From the NCBI GenBank assembly GCA_963695105.1, contig CAVOGC010000055.1:248001-312000 (forward strand): a DNA stretch of 64,000 nucleotides, given 5' to 3'. The position numbers and the translations under genes are program-made. Below the pieces are notes generated by a model. It was not told the DNA's origin. It did no database searches and worked only from the letters and a program-made list of their open reading frames with translations. Positions 45,825-54,759 of this stretch are shown one piece after another. The number at the start of each line of letters is the position of its first letter. Position 1 is the first letter of the stretch. The stretch comes from Competibacter sp963695105 (GTDB taxonomy: Bacteria > Pseudomonadota > Gammaproteobacteria > Competibacterales > Competibacteraceae).

Positions 45825-47048
45825 TTGAACGCCGACTTCCAACGCATCAAACGCCTGCCACCCTACGTCTTCAACATCGTCAACGATCTGAAGGCCAAGG
45901 CCCGCGCCCGCGGCGAGGATATCATCGACTTCGGCATGGGCAACCCCGACCAGCCGACCCCGAAGCACATCGTCGCCAAGCTGGTTGAAGCCGCTCAGCG
46001 CCCCGATACCCACCGCTACTCGGTGTCGCGCGGCATCCCACGCCTGCGCCGGGCCATCTGCAACTGGTACCAGGCCCGCTACGCGGTCGAACTCGACTCC
46101 GACAGCGAAGCCATCGCCACCATCGGTTCCAAGGAAGGACTGGCCCATCTGGCCCTGGCGACCATGGGGCCGGGCGACGCCGTGCTGGTGCCCAACCCGG
46201 CCTATCCGATCCATCCCTACGGCTTCGTCATCGCCGGCGCCGACATCCGCCATGTACCCCTGATTCCCGGCGTGGATTTCTTTTCCGAACTGGAAAAGGC
46301 GATCAAGGACTCGTGGCCGCGCCCCAAGATGCTGGTGCTGAACTTCCCGGCCAACCCCACCACCCAGTGCGTGGAACTGGATTTCTTCGAAAAAGTGGTG
46401 GCCATCGCCCGCGAGCACGGCATCTGGGTGATCCACGATCTGGCCTATGCCGATCTGGTGTTCGACGGCTATACCGCGCCCTCGATCCTGCAAGTGCCGG
46501 GCGCCAAGGAAGTGGCGATCGAATCCTTCACCCTGTCCAAGAGCTACAACATGCCCGGCTGGCGGGTCGGCTTCATGTGCGGCAACCCGACGCTGATCGC
46601 CGCGCTGGGCCGGATGAAATCCTACCTCGACTACGGCATGTTCACGCCGATCCAGGTGGCCGGCATCACCGCGCTGGAAGGCCCGCAGGAATGCGTCGCC
46701 GAGATTCGCGAAATGTACCGCAAGCGCCGCGACGTGCTGTGCGACGGCCTGAACGCCATCGGCTGGAACGTCGAAAAACCCAAGGCCACCATGTTCGTCT
46801 GGGTGCCGATCCCGGAGCAGTACCGCCATCTGGGCTCGCTGGAATTCACCAAGAAGCTGCTGGCCGAGGCCAAGGTGGCCGTCTCGCCCGGCATCGGCTT
46901 CGGCGAGTACGGCGACGATCATGTGCGCTTCGGCCTGATCGAAAACGAGCACCGCACCCGGCAGGCGCTGCGCGGCATCCGCGAGATGTTCCGCAAGGAC
47001 AGCCGCGACCTCGTCGCCCCTCCGCTGGCGCGGGCGGCGGGAGTTTGA
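45825..47048 (+). CDS. alaC: PLP-dependent aminotransferase (AlaC-like, alanine-synthesising)
   Basis: A 407-residue class I/II aminotransferase. The start codon is TTG (45825), encoding MNADFQRIKRLPPYVFNIVNDLKAKARARGEDIIDFGMGNPD, which is diagnostic for the AlaC/YfdZ group. Further motifs: SVSRGIPRLRRAICNWYQ, VPNPAYPIHPYGFVIAGAD, VLNFPANPTTQCV, and the PLP-lysine region SFTLSKSYNMPGWRVGFMCGN. It probably makes alanine from pyruvate and glutamate. It is followed by hom only five bases later, so the two are co-transcribed. An alternative is a homoserine- or aspartate-pathway transaminase. Confidence 0.87.
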   Translation: MNADFQRIKRLPPYVFNIVNDLKAKARARGEDIIDFGMGNPDQPTPKHIVAKLVEAAQRPDTHRYSVSRGIPRLRRAICNWYQARYAVELDSDSEAIATIGSKEGLAHLALATMGPGDAVLVPNPAYPIHPYGFVIAGADIRHVPLIPGVDFFSELEKAIKDSWPRPKMLVLNFPANPTTQCVELDFFEKVVAIAREHGIWVIHDLAYADLVFDGYTAPSILQVPGAKEVAIESFTLSKSYNMPGWRVGFMCGNPTLIAALGRMKSYLDYGMFTPIQVAGITALEGPQECVAEIREMYRKRRDVLCDGLNAIGWNVEKPKATMFVWVPIPEQYRHLGSLEFTKKLLAEAKVAVSPGIGFGEYGDDHVRFGLIENEHRTRQALRGIREMFRKDSRDLVAPPLARAAGV

Positions 47049-47053
47049 AAGTC

Positions 47054-48376
47054 ATGAGCAGCTATCCTCCGGTCAAAGTCGGCTTGCTCGGCCTAGGCAC
47101 GGTCGGCGGCGGCGTCACCCATGTGCTGACGCGCAATGCCGGGGAAATCAGCCGTCGCGCCGGGCGCGAAATCGTGATCTCCCACGCCGCCGCCCGCAAT
47201 CTGGACACCACCACCGCCCGCACCGCCGGCATGAAACTAACCAGCGAAGCGCTGGAGGTGGTGGACGATCCCGAGATCTCGATCATCGTCGAACTGCTGG
47301 GCGGCTACGAACCGGCGCGCAGCCTGGCGCTGCGGGCGCTGGCCAACGGCAAGCATGTGGTCACCGCCAACAAGGCGCTGATCGCCAAGCACGGCAACGA
47401 GATCTTCGCCGCCGCCCGCGCCGCCGGCACGATGGTCGGCTTCGAAGCGGCGGTGGCCGGCGGTATCCCGATCATCAAGGCCATCCGCGAGGGGCTGGCC
47501 GGCAACCGGCTGGAATGGGTGGCGGGCATCATCAACGGCACCGCCAACTTCATCATGACCGAAATGCGCGACAAGGGCCGCGACTTTCCGGAGGTGCTGG
47601 CCGAAGCCCAGGCGCTCGGCTACGCCGAGGCCGACCCGGCCTTCGACGTCGAGGGCATCGACGCCGCCCACAAGCTGACCATTCTTGCCTCGATCGCCTT
47701 CGGCATCCCCTTGCAATTCGACAAGGTCTACATCGAGGGCATCAGCCGCATCACCCGCGAGGACGTGGCCTATGCCGAACAACTGGGCTATCGCATCAAG
47801 CACCTGGGCATCGCCCGCCGCGACGAACGCGGCGCGCAACTGCGGGTCCATCCGACCCTGATCCCGCAGCGGCAACTGCTGGCCAGCGTCAGCGGGGTGA
47901 TGAACGCGGTGCTGGTGAAGGGCGACGCGGTCGGTCAGAGCCTGTTCTACGGGGCCGGGGCCGGGGCCGAGCCGACCGCCTCGGCGGTGGTGGCCGACAT
48001 CATCGACGTGGTGCGCACCCTGACCGCCGATCCGGACAACCGCGTCCCGCACCTGGCCTTCCAGCCGGATGCCCTGTCGGACCTGCCGGTGCTGCCGATG
48101 GCCGAGGTAGAGACCTGCTACTATCTGCGCTTGCAGGCCCGGGACCGGCCCGGCGTGCTGGCCGACGTGACCCGCATCCTCGCCGACCGCGACATCAGCA
48201 TCGAGGCCGTCCTGCAAAAAGAGCCGATGCCCGGCGCCCGCGACGTGCCGGTCATCCTGCTGACCTACCGGGTGCGGGAACAGCGGATGAACGAAGCCAT
48301 CGCCGCCATCGAGGCGCTGGACAGCATCCACGCGCCGGTGATCCGCATCCGCATGGAACACCTCAATTCGGACTGA
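47054..48376 (+). CDS. hom: Homoserine dehydrogenase
   Basis: A 440-residue NAD(P)-dependent enzyme starting MSSYPPVKVGLLGLGTVGGGVTHVL (Rossmann GxGxxG). It has IIVELLGGYEPARSLALRAL, HVVTANKALIAKHG, FEAAVAGGIPIIKAIREGLAGNR, the INGTANFIMTEM substrate-site motif and DPAFDVEGIDAAHKLTILAS. A C-terminal ACT domain (from about 355, YYLRLQARDRPGVLADVTRIL) provides threonine feedback. It reduces aspartate semialdehyde to homoserine for threonine and methionine. The longer open frame starting at 46313 overlaps alaC in another phase and is discounted; thrC is not next to it. Confidence 0.96.
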   Translation: MSSYPPVKVGLLGLGTVGGGVTHVLTRNAGEISRRAGREIVISHAAARNLDTTTARTAGMKLTSEALEVVDDPEISIIVELLGGYEPARSLALRALANGKHVVTANKALIAKHGNEIFAAARAAGTMVGFEAAVAGGIPIIKAIREGLAGNRLEWVAGIINGTANFIMTEMRDKGRDFPEVLAEAQALGYAEADPAFDVEGIDAAHKLTILASIAFGIPLQFDKVYIEGISRITREDVAYAEQLGYRIKHLGIARRDERGAQLRVHPTLIPQRQLLASVSGVMNAVLVKGDAVGQSLFYGAGAGAEPTASAVVADIIDVVRTLTADPDNRVPHLAFQPDALSDLPVLPMAEVETCYYLRLQARDRPGVLADVTRILADRDISIEAVLQKEPMPGARDVPVILLTYRVREQRMNEAIAAIEALDSIHAPVIRIRMEHLNSD

Positions 48377-48397
48377 CCACCCGGACCGACGAGCTTC

Positions 48398-49414
48398 GTG
48401 GCTACTCTCCTGCACATGCTGGCCCCCGGCCTGCTGCAACGGCCCGACGGCGCCGATCCGGCGCTGTTCCAGCCGGCCGCGCCGGCGCTGGCCTGGCTGC
48501 TGGCCCGCGCCGATGCCGGCCCGGCCCCGGCCACCCCGGATGAAGCGCTGTTCGAACGGTTCGGCCTGCCCGTTCCCGCCGGCGCCGATCTGCCGATCGC
48601 GGCGATCACTCGCCTGGCCGACGGCGGCGCACCCGGCGGCGACTGGTGGCTGCGCGCCGACCCGATACACCTGCGAGCCGACCTGCACGGCGGCGTGTTT
48701 CTGGCGGACGCCCGGCTTTTGGCTATCCAACCGGACGAAGCCGCGGCGCTGGTTGCGGCGTTCAACCAGACCTTCGCCGAAGACGGCCTGCGGCTCGAAG
48801 CTCCCTGCCCCGATCGCTGGTATCTGCGGCTGCCAGCCGATCCCGGCATCCGCACCCAACCGTTGAGCGCCGCCATCGGCCGCAACATCAACGCGCTGTT
48901 GCCGGGCGGGCCGAACGCCCGCCGCTGGCACACCCTGCTGACCGAAGTCCAAATGCTGTTTCACGGCCACCCGCTCAACCAGGCGCGGGAGCAGCACGGC
49001 CAGCCAATGATCAATGGCTTCTGGCTCTGGGGCGGCGGTCTTTGTCCGACGGGCGCCCGCGCCCCCGCCGCCGGGCTGTACGCCCGCGATCCGCTGGTCC
49101 GCGGGCTGGCGCGTTTGAGCGGAGCGGCCATCAATCCCCTGCCCGAACGGGCCGAAGACTGGCGGGAAGCCGCCGCCACGGAACCGGACAGCCTGGTGGT
49201 GCTGGAAGCGACCCGTCACGACGCCGCCGACGGCGACCCCACGCGCTGGGTCGAACATGTCGTCACGCTGGAGCGGGACTGGTTCGCGCCCTGCCGGCGC
49301 TGGCTGCAAGCCGGCAAGCTGACGGCGCTGCACCTCTATCCCGGCAACGGTCGCCGCCACACCGTAACCAGCGCCGCGCGCTGGCGTTTCTGGCGGCGCG
49401 CCCGGCTGCCATGA
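48398..49414 (+). CDS. COG4255/RpfE-type conserved protein
   Basis: A 338-residue protein from GTG 48398 (MATLLHMLAPGLLQRPDGAD). Conserved-looking segments are WWLRADPIHLRADLHGGVF, LPADPGIRTQPLSAAIGRNI, LPGGPNARRWHTLLTEVQMLF and INGFWLWGGGLCPTG. These fit the COG4255 family of conserved proteins, some of which are annotated as RpfE-type regulatory proteins. The family is often encoded next to recJ, as here (recJ begins 86 bases later). The function is not known. Confidence 0.72.
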   Translation: MATLLHMLAPGLLQRPDGADPALFQPAAPALAWLLARADAGPAPATPDEALFERFGLPVPAGADLPIAAITRLADGGAPGGDWWLRADPIHLRADLHGGVFLADARLLAIQPDEAAALVAAFNQTFAEDGLRLEAPCPDRWYLRLPADPGIRTQPLSAAIGRNINALLPGGPNARRWHTLLTEVQMLFHGHPLNQAREQHGQPMINGFWLWGGGLCPTGARAPAAGLYARDPLVRGLARLSGAAINPLPERAEDWREAAATEPDSLVVLEATRHDAADGDPTRWVEHVVTLERDWFAPCRRWLQAGKLTALHLYPGNGRRHTVTSAARWRFWRRARLP

Positions 49415-49500
49415 CCCGTCACCCGCGCTGATCGCCTCCGCCGTCCGACCCCAGGCGGGCGCACGGCCACCCGACTCGAATCCACCTCCGCCGACTCGCC

Positions 49501-51216
49501 ATGTCTACCCTCATCGTCCGCCGCGCCGCGCCGCTCGCCGCCGAGTTACCCGTCGCCCCGCTGCTCCAGCGCATCTACGCCGCTCGCGGCGTGCATTCCG
49601 CCGATGAATTGCAACGGGAGCTGCGGCGATTGACTCCACCCGGTGCGTTCCTGAGCATGGAAAAGGCGGTCGATCTGCTGCATACCGCTTTACGCGAACG
49701 CTGGCGCATCCTGATCGTCGCCGATTTCGATGCCGACGGCGCCACCAGTTGCGCCCTGGCGGTGCGGGCGCTGCGGGCCATGGGTGCCGCCTGGGTGAGT
49801 TACCGGGTGCCGAACCGCTTCGAGCACGGTTATGGCCTGACCCCGGAAATCGTGACGGTCGCCGCCGAGGATCAGCCCGATCTGCTCATCACCGTGGACA
49901 ATGGCATCTCCAGCCATGAAGGCGTGAAAGCTGCCCAGGCGCGGGGCATGCGAGTGCTGATCACCGATCACCACTCGCCCGGCCAGACGTTGCCGGCCGC
50001 CGACGCGATCGTCAATCCCAATCAGCCGGGCGACGGTTTTCCCAGTAAAAATCTCGCGGGCGTGGGCGTGATTTTTTATGTGCTGATGGCGCTACGGGCG
50101 CGGTTGCGGGAGGTCGGCTGGTTCGCCGAGCGAGGGCTGGCCGAACCGAATCTGGCCCAGTTTCTCGATCTGGTGGCATTCGGTACGGTGGCGGACGTGG
50201 TGCGGCTGGATCATCACAACCGCATCCTGGTCGAGCAGGGGTTGCGACGAATTCGCCAAGGCCAGTGCGTCCCCGGCATCGTCGCCTTGTGCGAGATCGC
50301 CGGTCGCTCGCGGGACCGGCTGAGCGCCAGCGATATCGGTTTCTATTTGGGTCCCCGGCTCAACGCCGCCGGCCGGTTGGAAGACATGAGCCAGGGCATC
50401 GAATGTCTGCTCAGCGACGATCTGGACACTGCCCGGCGCATCGCCCGCCGGCTGCATGAAATCAACCGGCAGCGCGGCGAGTTAACCGCCGAGATGCAGG
50501 CGCAGGCCTTGGCGTGGATTGACCGGATGGCGCCGACCACGGCGGATCTGCCCTTCGGGCTCTGTCTGTTCGACCCCGAATGGCATCAGGGCGTGGTCGG
50601 CATCATCGCCGGCCGCCTGAAAGAGCAGTTGAACCGCCCGGTCATCGTCTTCGCGCCGGATCGGGACGGCAACATCAAGGGGTCGGGGCGTTCGGTGGCG
50701 GGGATGCATCTGCGCGACGCCCTGGCCTCGGTGGCGACCCGGCATCCCGGTCTGATCGGCCATTTTGGCGGTCATGCCATGGCCGCCGGCCTGACGCTGG
50801 CCATGGAGCACTTCGAGTCGTTCAACCAGGCGTTCGACGCCGAAACCCGCCAGTGGCTGAGCGACGACGACCTGCATGGCCGCTTGCTGAGCGATGGCGA
50901 ACTGGCGCCAGCGGAGTTTTCCCTGGAGATCGCCGAACTGCTGCGCGAGGCCGGCCCCTGGGGGCAGGGCTTCCCCGAACCGCTGTTCGACGGGCTGTTC
51001 GAGGTGACTTCGCATCGCATCATGAAGGACCAGCACCTCAAACTGTGGTTGCGGCCGCCGGGAACAGCGCTGGCGCTGGAAGCGATCGCCTTCCGGCGGG
51101 CGGCCGGGTTCAATCCCGGCACGGCGCGGGTGCGCGCCGCCTACCGTCTGGATGTGAACGAGTGGCGCGGCGAGCGCCGGCTGCAACTGTGTATCGAGCA
51201 CCTGGAAGCGGTCTAG
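49501..51216 (+). CDS. recJ: Single-stranded-DNA-specific exonuclease RecJ
   Basis: A 571-residue DHH-family exonuclease. Motif I is ILIVADFDADGATSCALAVRAL, motif II LLITVDNGISSHEGV, motif III VLITDHHSPGQTLPAADAIVNP, and DLVAFGTVADVVRLDHHNR follows. The DHHA1 part includes GRSVAGMHLRDAL and GHFGGHAMAAGLTL, and an OB-fold is at the end. RecJ degrades 5' ends of single-stranded DNA in mismatch repair and recombination. The frame is clean. It converges on the MASE1-GGDEF gene with 17 bases between. Confidence 0.96.
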   Translation: MSTLIVRRAAPLAAELPVAPLLQRIYAARGVHSADELQRELRRLTPPGAFLSMEKAVDLLHTALRERWRILIVADFDADGATSCALAVRALRAMGAAWVSYRVPNRFEHGYGLTPEIVTVAAEDQPDLLITVDNGISSHEGVKAAQARGMRVLITDHHSPGQTLPAADAIVNPNQPGDGFPSKNLAGVGVIFYVLMALRARLREVGWFAERGLAEPNLAQFLDLVAFGTVADVVRLDHHNRILVEQGLRRIRQGQCVPGIVALCEIAGRSRDRLSASDIGFYLGPRLNAAGRLEDMSQGIECLLSDDLDTARRIARRLHEINRQRGELTAEMQAQALAWIDRMAPTTADLPFGLCLFDPEWHQGVVGIIAGRLKEQLNRPVIVFAPDRDGNIKGSGRSVAGMHLRDALASVATRHPGLIGHFGGHAMAAGLTLAMEHFESFNQAFDAETRQWLSDDDLHGRLLSDGELAPAEFSLEIAELLREAGPWGQGFPEPLFDGLFEVTSHRIMKDQHLKLWLRPPGTALALEAIAFRRAAGFNPGTARVRAAYRLDVNEWRGERRLQLCIEHLEAV

Positions 51217-51233
51217 CGCCCCGGCTGGCCCAC

Positions 51234-53177
51234 TCACAACGGGTCGGAATTGGCCGTCTCGGCGAACCGCCAGGCATTCTTGCCGGCCCGCTTGGCGGCG
51301 TACATGGCGGCGTCGGCCTGCCGCAGCAGCGTCATCGCCAGTTCGAGACTGTCCGGCGACTCCGGTCGGTACAAGGCGATGCCGATGCTGGCCGTAACCA
51401 TGCCGTTCGCTTCTCCCAGCGGCACCGGCTCCGCCAGGCGTTCGATGATCTTCTGCGCCACGGCGACTGCGCCTTTGATCTGCTCGAGATCGGTCAAAAT
51501 CACCGTGAACTCATCGCCGCCCAGGCGGGCCACGGTATCGGTGGCGCGCACACAGTGCTGCAAGCGTTCGGCGATTTTCCGCAGCAACTCGTCGCCCATA
51601 TCGTGGCCGAAAGTATCGTTCACCTCCTTGAAGCCATCCAGATCGACCAGCAGCAACGCCAGCAGCCGCCATTGCCGCCGGGACTGCTGCAGGCCCTTGC
51701 GCAGGTGCTCGAAGAACAGATTGCGATTAGGCAGGGCGGTCAGGCTGTCGAAATTGGCCAGATGCCAGTTGCGCTTGCTGAATTCGGTCAGGACGCGGGT
51801 GCGCTCCGCCACCTCGGCTTCCAGCGTCTGGTCGTAATTCCGCAGCAGCGCCTCGGCCTTCTTATGGGCGGTGATATCGGTGGTGGTGCCGCGATAGCCC
51901 AAAAACTCGCCGTCTTCGTCGAACACGGGTAACCCGCTATTGCGCGTCCAAACCGACTGTTCCTGCCCCGGCAGGCGCGCGCGCAGCACCATTTGCTGGA
52001 ACGGCCGCCGCTGCTGAACCGTCGCCCGCAGCGTGGCCAGATCGGTATCCTGTTCCTGCGGGATCACATACTGGCTCCAGTGCGCCTGCAACTGATCCTC
52101 CCGCGCGGGGACGGTCCGGGCCAACCGCCCGCTCAACTGGTACAACCGACCACCGGCGTCAAACTCCCACAGCAGGTCGTTGGACACTTCGGCCAAATCG
52201 CGAAACCGCGCAATATCGGCCAGCCGGGCCTGGGAAACCGCGCCGGCCAACAAGCTGGACGCCACCACGGCCACCATCACGATCTGATACTGAAACTTCA
52301 GATCGATCTGGCCAAACAACGCCACCATCGCCACAATGCCCAGTTCGTACAGCAGCACGACCACCAGGGCGCCGCGGATGCCGCGCGTCGCCACGGTCCA
52401 GACCAGTACCGGCAGCAACAGCAGCGTCATGAAGGGGTACGGCTGATTCTGCCAGAACCGGTACGGGATCCAGAACAAACCCACCAGCAGCAGGACCCCC
52501 ACCAGCCCCTGGAGCAACATCAGGCGTACCGACGGTGGGTCGACCGCTGCCCAGGATTTGGGCAGGCGCGGCGGCTCCCCCTTACCGAACCGCCGGGCCA
52601 GCGGCGCGGCGAAAATCAAGGCCAGCGGCGCAAAAATGACCACCCCGATAAAGTCGCCAACCCACCAGCCCAACATCGCCTGCGGCAACGATGCTCGCGA
52701 CGGCAGCAGGCCAGCGAAATTAAAAATCTGGACGCCGATCAGCGCCGCGAACAGGGACCCGACGGCGGCGGCGGCGAGGAAGGCCGCCACCCGTTGCGGT
52801 TCGTTGAAGTTCCACCGTCCATGAAAACGCCGATCCGCGTAGCCTCGCAAGACATGAGCGACCACGGCGTAGCCGAGCTGAGGAATGAAAGCGCTGAGCA
52901 GATAATAGGGCCACTGGTCCCAGGACCAGAGGGACAAACCGGCCAACAAGGCGGCGCCGACCGGCAAGGGCAGCGCGCGCGCGCCATGCTCCAGCAGAAC
53001 GGCGAAAGTCAGCCCGGCCGACGGATACCAAAGGCTAATCCCACCGATGAGGTTCAGCGCGGTCGACGCATGCCAAAAGGCCACCCAGACCGTCACGTAG
53101 AGCAGCGCCAGCGCCACCATGCGAGTTCGCGGGTACCTCACCGGCACGGCGTTGTTTTCATCTCCCGTCGCAGCCAT
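51234..53177 (-). CDS. MASE1-PAS-GGDEF diguanylate cyclase
   Basis: A 647-residue protein. Residues 15-310 are a MASE1 membrane sensor (eight or nine helices, ISLWYPSAGLTFAVLL, GWWVGDFIGVVIFAPLAL). A PAS domain (about 320-435, VSNDLLWEFDAGGRLYQLSG ... LGYRGTTTDITAHKKAE) and a short coiled segment precede the GGDEF domain (about 475-640): FDSLTALPNRNLFFEHL, LLALLLVDLDGFKEVND, RLGGDEFTVILTD, ASIGIALY. The active site is intact (GGDEF) with no obvious inhibitory RxxD motif before it. No EAL domain. It should make c-di-GMP in response to a membrane or cytosolic signal. Confidence 0.94.
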   Translation of the reverse strand: MAATGDENNAVPVRYPRTRMVALALLYVTVWVAFWHASTALNLIGGISLWYPSAGLTFAVLLEHGARALPLPVGAALLAGLSLWSWDQWPYYLLSAFIPQLGYAVVAHVLRGYADRRFHGRWNFNEPQRVAAFLAAAAVGSLFAALIGVQIFNFAGLLPSRASLPQAMLGWWVGDFIGVVIFAPLALIFAAPLARRFGKGEPPRLPKSWAAVDPPSVRLMLLQGLVGVLLLVGLFWIPYRFWQNQPYPFMTLLLLPVLVWTVATRGIRGALVVVLLYELGIVAMVALFGQIDLKFQYQIVMVAVVASSLLAGAVSQARLADIARFRDLAEVSNDLLWEFDAGGRLYQLSGRLARTVPAREDQLQAHWSQYVIPQEQDTDLATLRATVQQRRPFQQMVLRARLPGQEQSVWTRNSGLPVFDEDGEFLGYRGTTTDITAHKKAEALLRNYDQTLEAEVAERTRVLTEFSKRNWHLANFDSLTALPNRNLFFEHLRKGLQQSRRQWRLLALLLVDLDGFKEVNDTFGHDMGDELLRKIAERLQHCVRATDTVARLGGDEFTVILTDLEQIKGAVAVAQKIIERLAEPVPLGEANGMVTASIGIALYRPESPDSLELAMTLLRQADAAMYAAKRAGKNAWRFAETANSDPL

Positions 53178-53257
53178 GATCAGTGCCTCTCCGGGCTATA
53201 TTTTATACGTCTGTAAATTTAAGTATACGTCAGCCTGAGCCGCAATGATGCCGGCGC

Positions 53258-54037
53258 TCAGTAATGTTTAACCGCGTACAAGCTTTCCTCTCGCAACACC
53301 CGCGCCAGGGCGCCGCCAACCACTTCAGCCCACCGTGCCCGACCGGCCTCATCGGCCAACAGGTCCTGGCGGATTTCCACCTCCATGTGCGGCAAACCGG
53401 CCGCGCCGCCGTGGGTGTCCATGGTGAAACCAACCTCGCGTCCAGAATAGGGTTCGTTGTCGCCGACACACAATTCGGGATCGGCGCGGAACCGGTCCAG
53501 CACCGGCCCAGCCAGCCGGGGATCGCGATTCCACAGCACGCCGAGATGCCACGGACGGCGAAAGCCGTTCATCACCGGCGTGAAGCTGTGGATGGCGATC
53601 AGCGCCGGCGCCCGGCCATGGCCATGCCGCCAGCGCTGCGCCAGCATCTGGGTGATCGCCTGATGATAAGGCCAGAACACCGCGTTCACCCGCGCCTCGG
53701 CGGCGGCGTCGCCGAGCGCGCGGTTACCGGGGATAAAGGTCCCGTCGCTGACCTCGGCGATCGAAGTGGGGTCGCCGGGAGGACGATTGCAGTCGATCAC
53801 CAGCCGCGAGTAGCCGCACAACACCGCCGGCGCGTCCAGCCGCGCGGCCAGCCGTCGGGTGACGCTGGCCGCGCCGATGTCCCAGGCGATGTGCCGAGCC
53901 AGTTCCGCCGGCCCCAGGCCAAGCTGGCCGAGCGCGGCCGGCACCGCGTTGCTGGCGTGGTCGCAAACCAGCACCAGCGGAGACTGCCCGTCCGGATTGA
54001 CCACGATAAACGGCGGCGGGTCCTCGGGACCGAGCAA
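53258..54037 (-). CDS. N-formylglutamate amidohydrolase family protein
   Basis: A 259-residue protein: IVVNPDGQSPLVLVCDHASNAVP, WDIGAASVTRRLAARLDAPAVL, SRLVIDCNRPPGDPTSIAEVSDG, LIAIHSFTPVMNGFRRPWHLGVLW and GFTMDTHGGAAGLPHMEVEIRQDLL. This is the zinc N-formylglutamate amidohydrolase (FGase) fold, typically linked with histidine degradation, but here no hut genes are near. The start is TTG 54037; an ATG at 54077 (MNDSAPPS) would be in another frame, and a one-base indel could link them. The function of this subgroup is not clear. Confidence 0.84.
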   Translation of the reverse strand: MLGPEDPPPFIVVNPDGQSPLVLVCDHASNAVPAALGQLGLGPAELARHIAWDIGAASVTRRLAARLDAPAVLCGYSRLVIDCNRPPGDPTSIAEVSDGTFIPGNRALGDAAAEARVNAVFWPYHQAITQMLAQRWRHGHGRAPALIAIHSFTPVMNGFRRPWHLGVLWNRDPRLAGPVLDRFRADPELCVGDNEPYSGREVGFTMDTHGGAAGLPHMEVEIRQDLLADEAGRARWAEVVGGALARVLREESLYAVKHY

Positions 54038-54241
54038 GGATGGAAAAAGCGCAAGACGGGGGAGCGGAATCGTTCATGACAACACAGTCAAATTCGGACG
54101 ACGATAAGAATCGAGCAGTGGAGGAATCCGCGGCAGGTGGCCGCCAGCTGTCCTATATTGTAACCCCTTCAAGGTGCGACGTATTCTTGGCAATCACGAT
54201 AATCCGCAACCCACACAAAACTGGCGTTCCGCCCCAAAGGC

Positions 54242-54545
54242 GGTCCGGCAGGTTTCAACCCCCGGTTCCACACCGCCGGCGCCCCCTTCGACACCAGTTC
54301 CCGCGCCGTCCACAACCGGCTGGTGGACTTGAGCGCGGCGGCATCGCCATCGTTCCGGCGCTGGACGAATCCCGAGAGGTATCGCCCGATAACAGGCAAT
54401 ATACCTTCCATCCACGCAACGGCGTAAAATTCCATACCATGACCGACCTTAAGCCGACCCGCGATTTCGACGCCGTCGACATCTGATCCAGCTTTAACCG
54501 CCAGTGAGACCAAAACTACCCCTACCGCAAAATTTCCGAACGATT
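54242..54545 (+). pseudogene. Relic of an ABC-type peptide-binding protein (SBP family 5)
   Basis: Translating the stretch in shifting frames gives GPAGFNPRFHTAGAPFDTSS then RAVHNRLVD, then (after one indel at about 54330) ERGGIAIVPALDESREVSP and DNRQYTFHPRNGVKFHTMTD, then LKPTRDFDAVDI, stop (TGA), SSFNRQ, stop (TGA), DQNYPYRKIS. This is the N-terminal third of a DppA/SapA-like dipeptide-binding protein (conserved LAESWEVSxDxxxYTFHLRxGVKFHT core). Two in-frame stops and an indel, with no start or signal sequence, make it a dead fragment. Confidence 0.78.
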
Positions 54546-54759
54546 GTGTCGGCGTTTTCTGTACTTTCGAGCTACAGGAGGCGCTCCCATACCACAGGCA
54601 ATGTTTCTTTATAACGCATCTTTTTTGATGCGCTTTTTGATATCAGGCGTATTGTCGCTTGACATTCCGCCCCGCTGCCCGCCATCTTGCGGATTGGTAA
54701 TTGTCCACGGCATGGATTGAACTAATATAAGCGCATCAACGATTCCCCCGGTGATTGCA

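Noticed and set aside
47237..49360. A 707-residue minus-strand open frame over hom and the COG4255-like gene
   Set aside because: It spans two clear plus-strand genes and has the low-complexity Gly/Gln/His composition of a shadow frame.
49460..49490. A GACTCGAATCC stretch before recJ, considered as a tRNA T-arm remnant
   Set aside because: No acceptor or anticodon stem can be folded around it.
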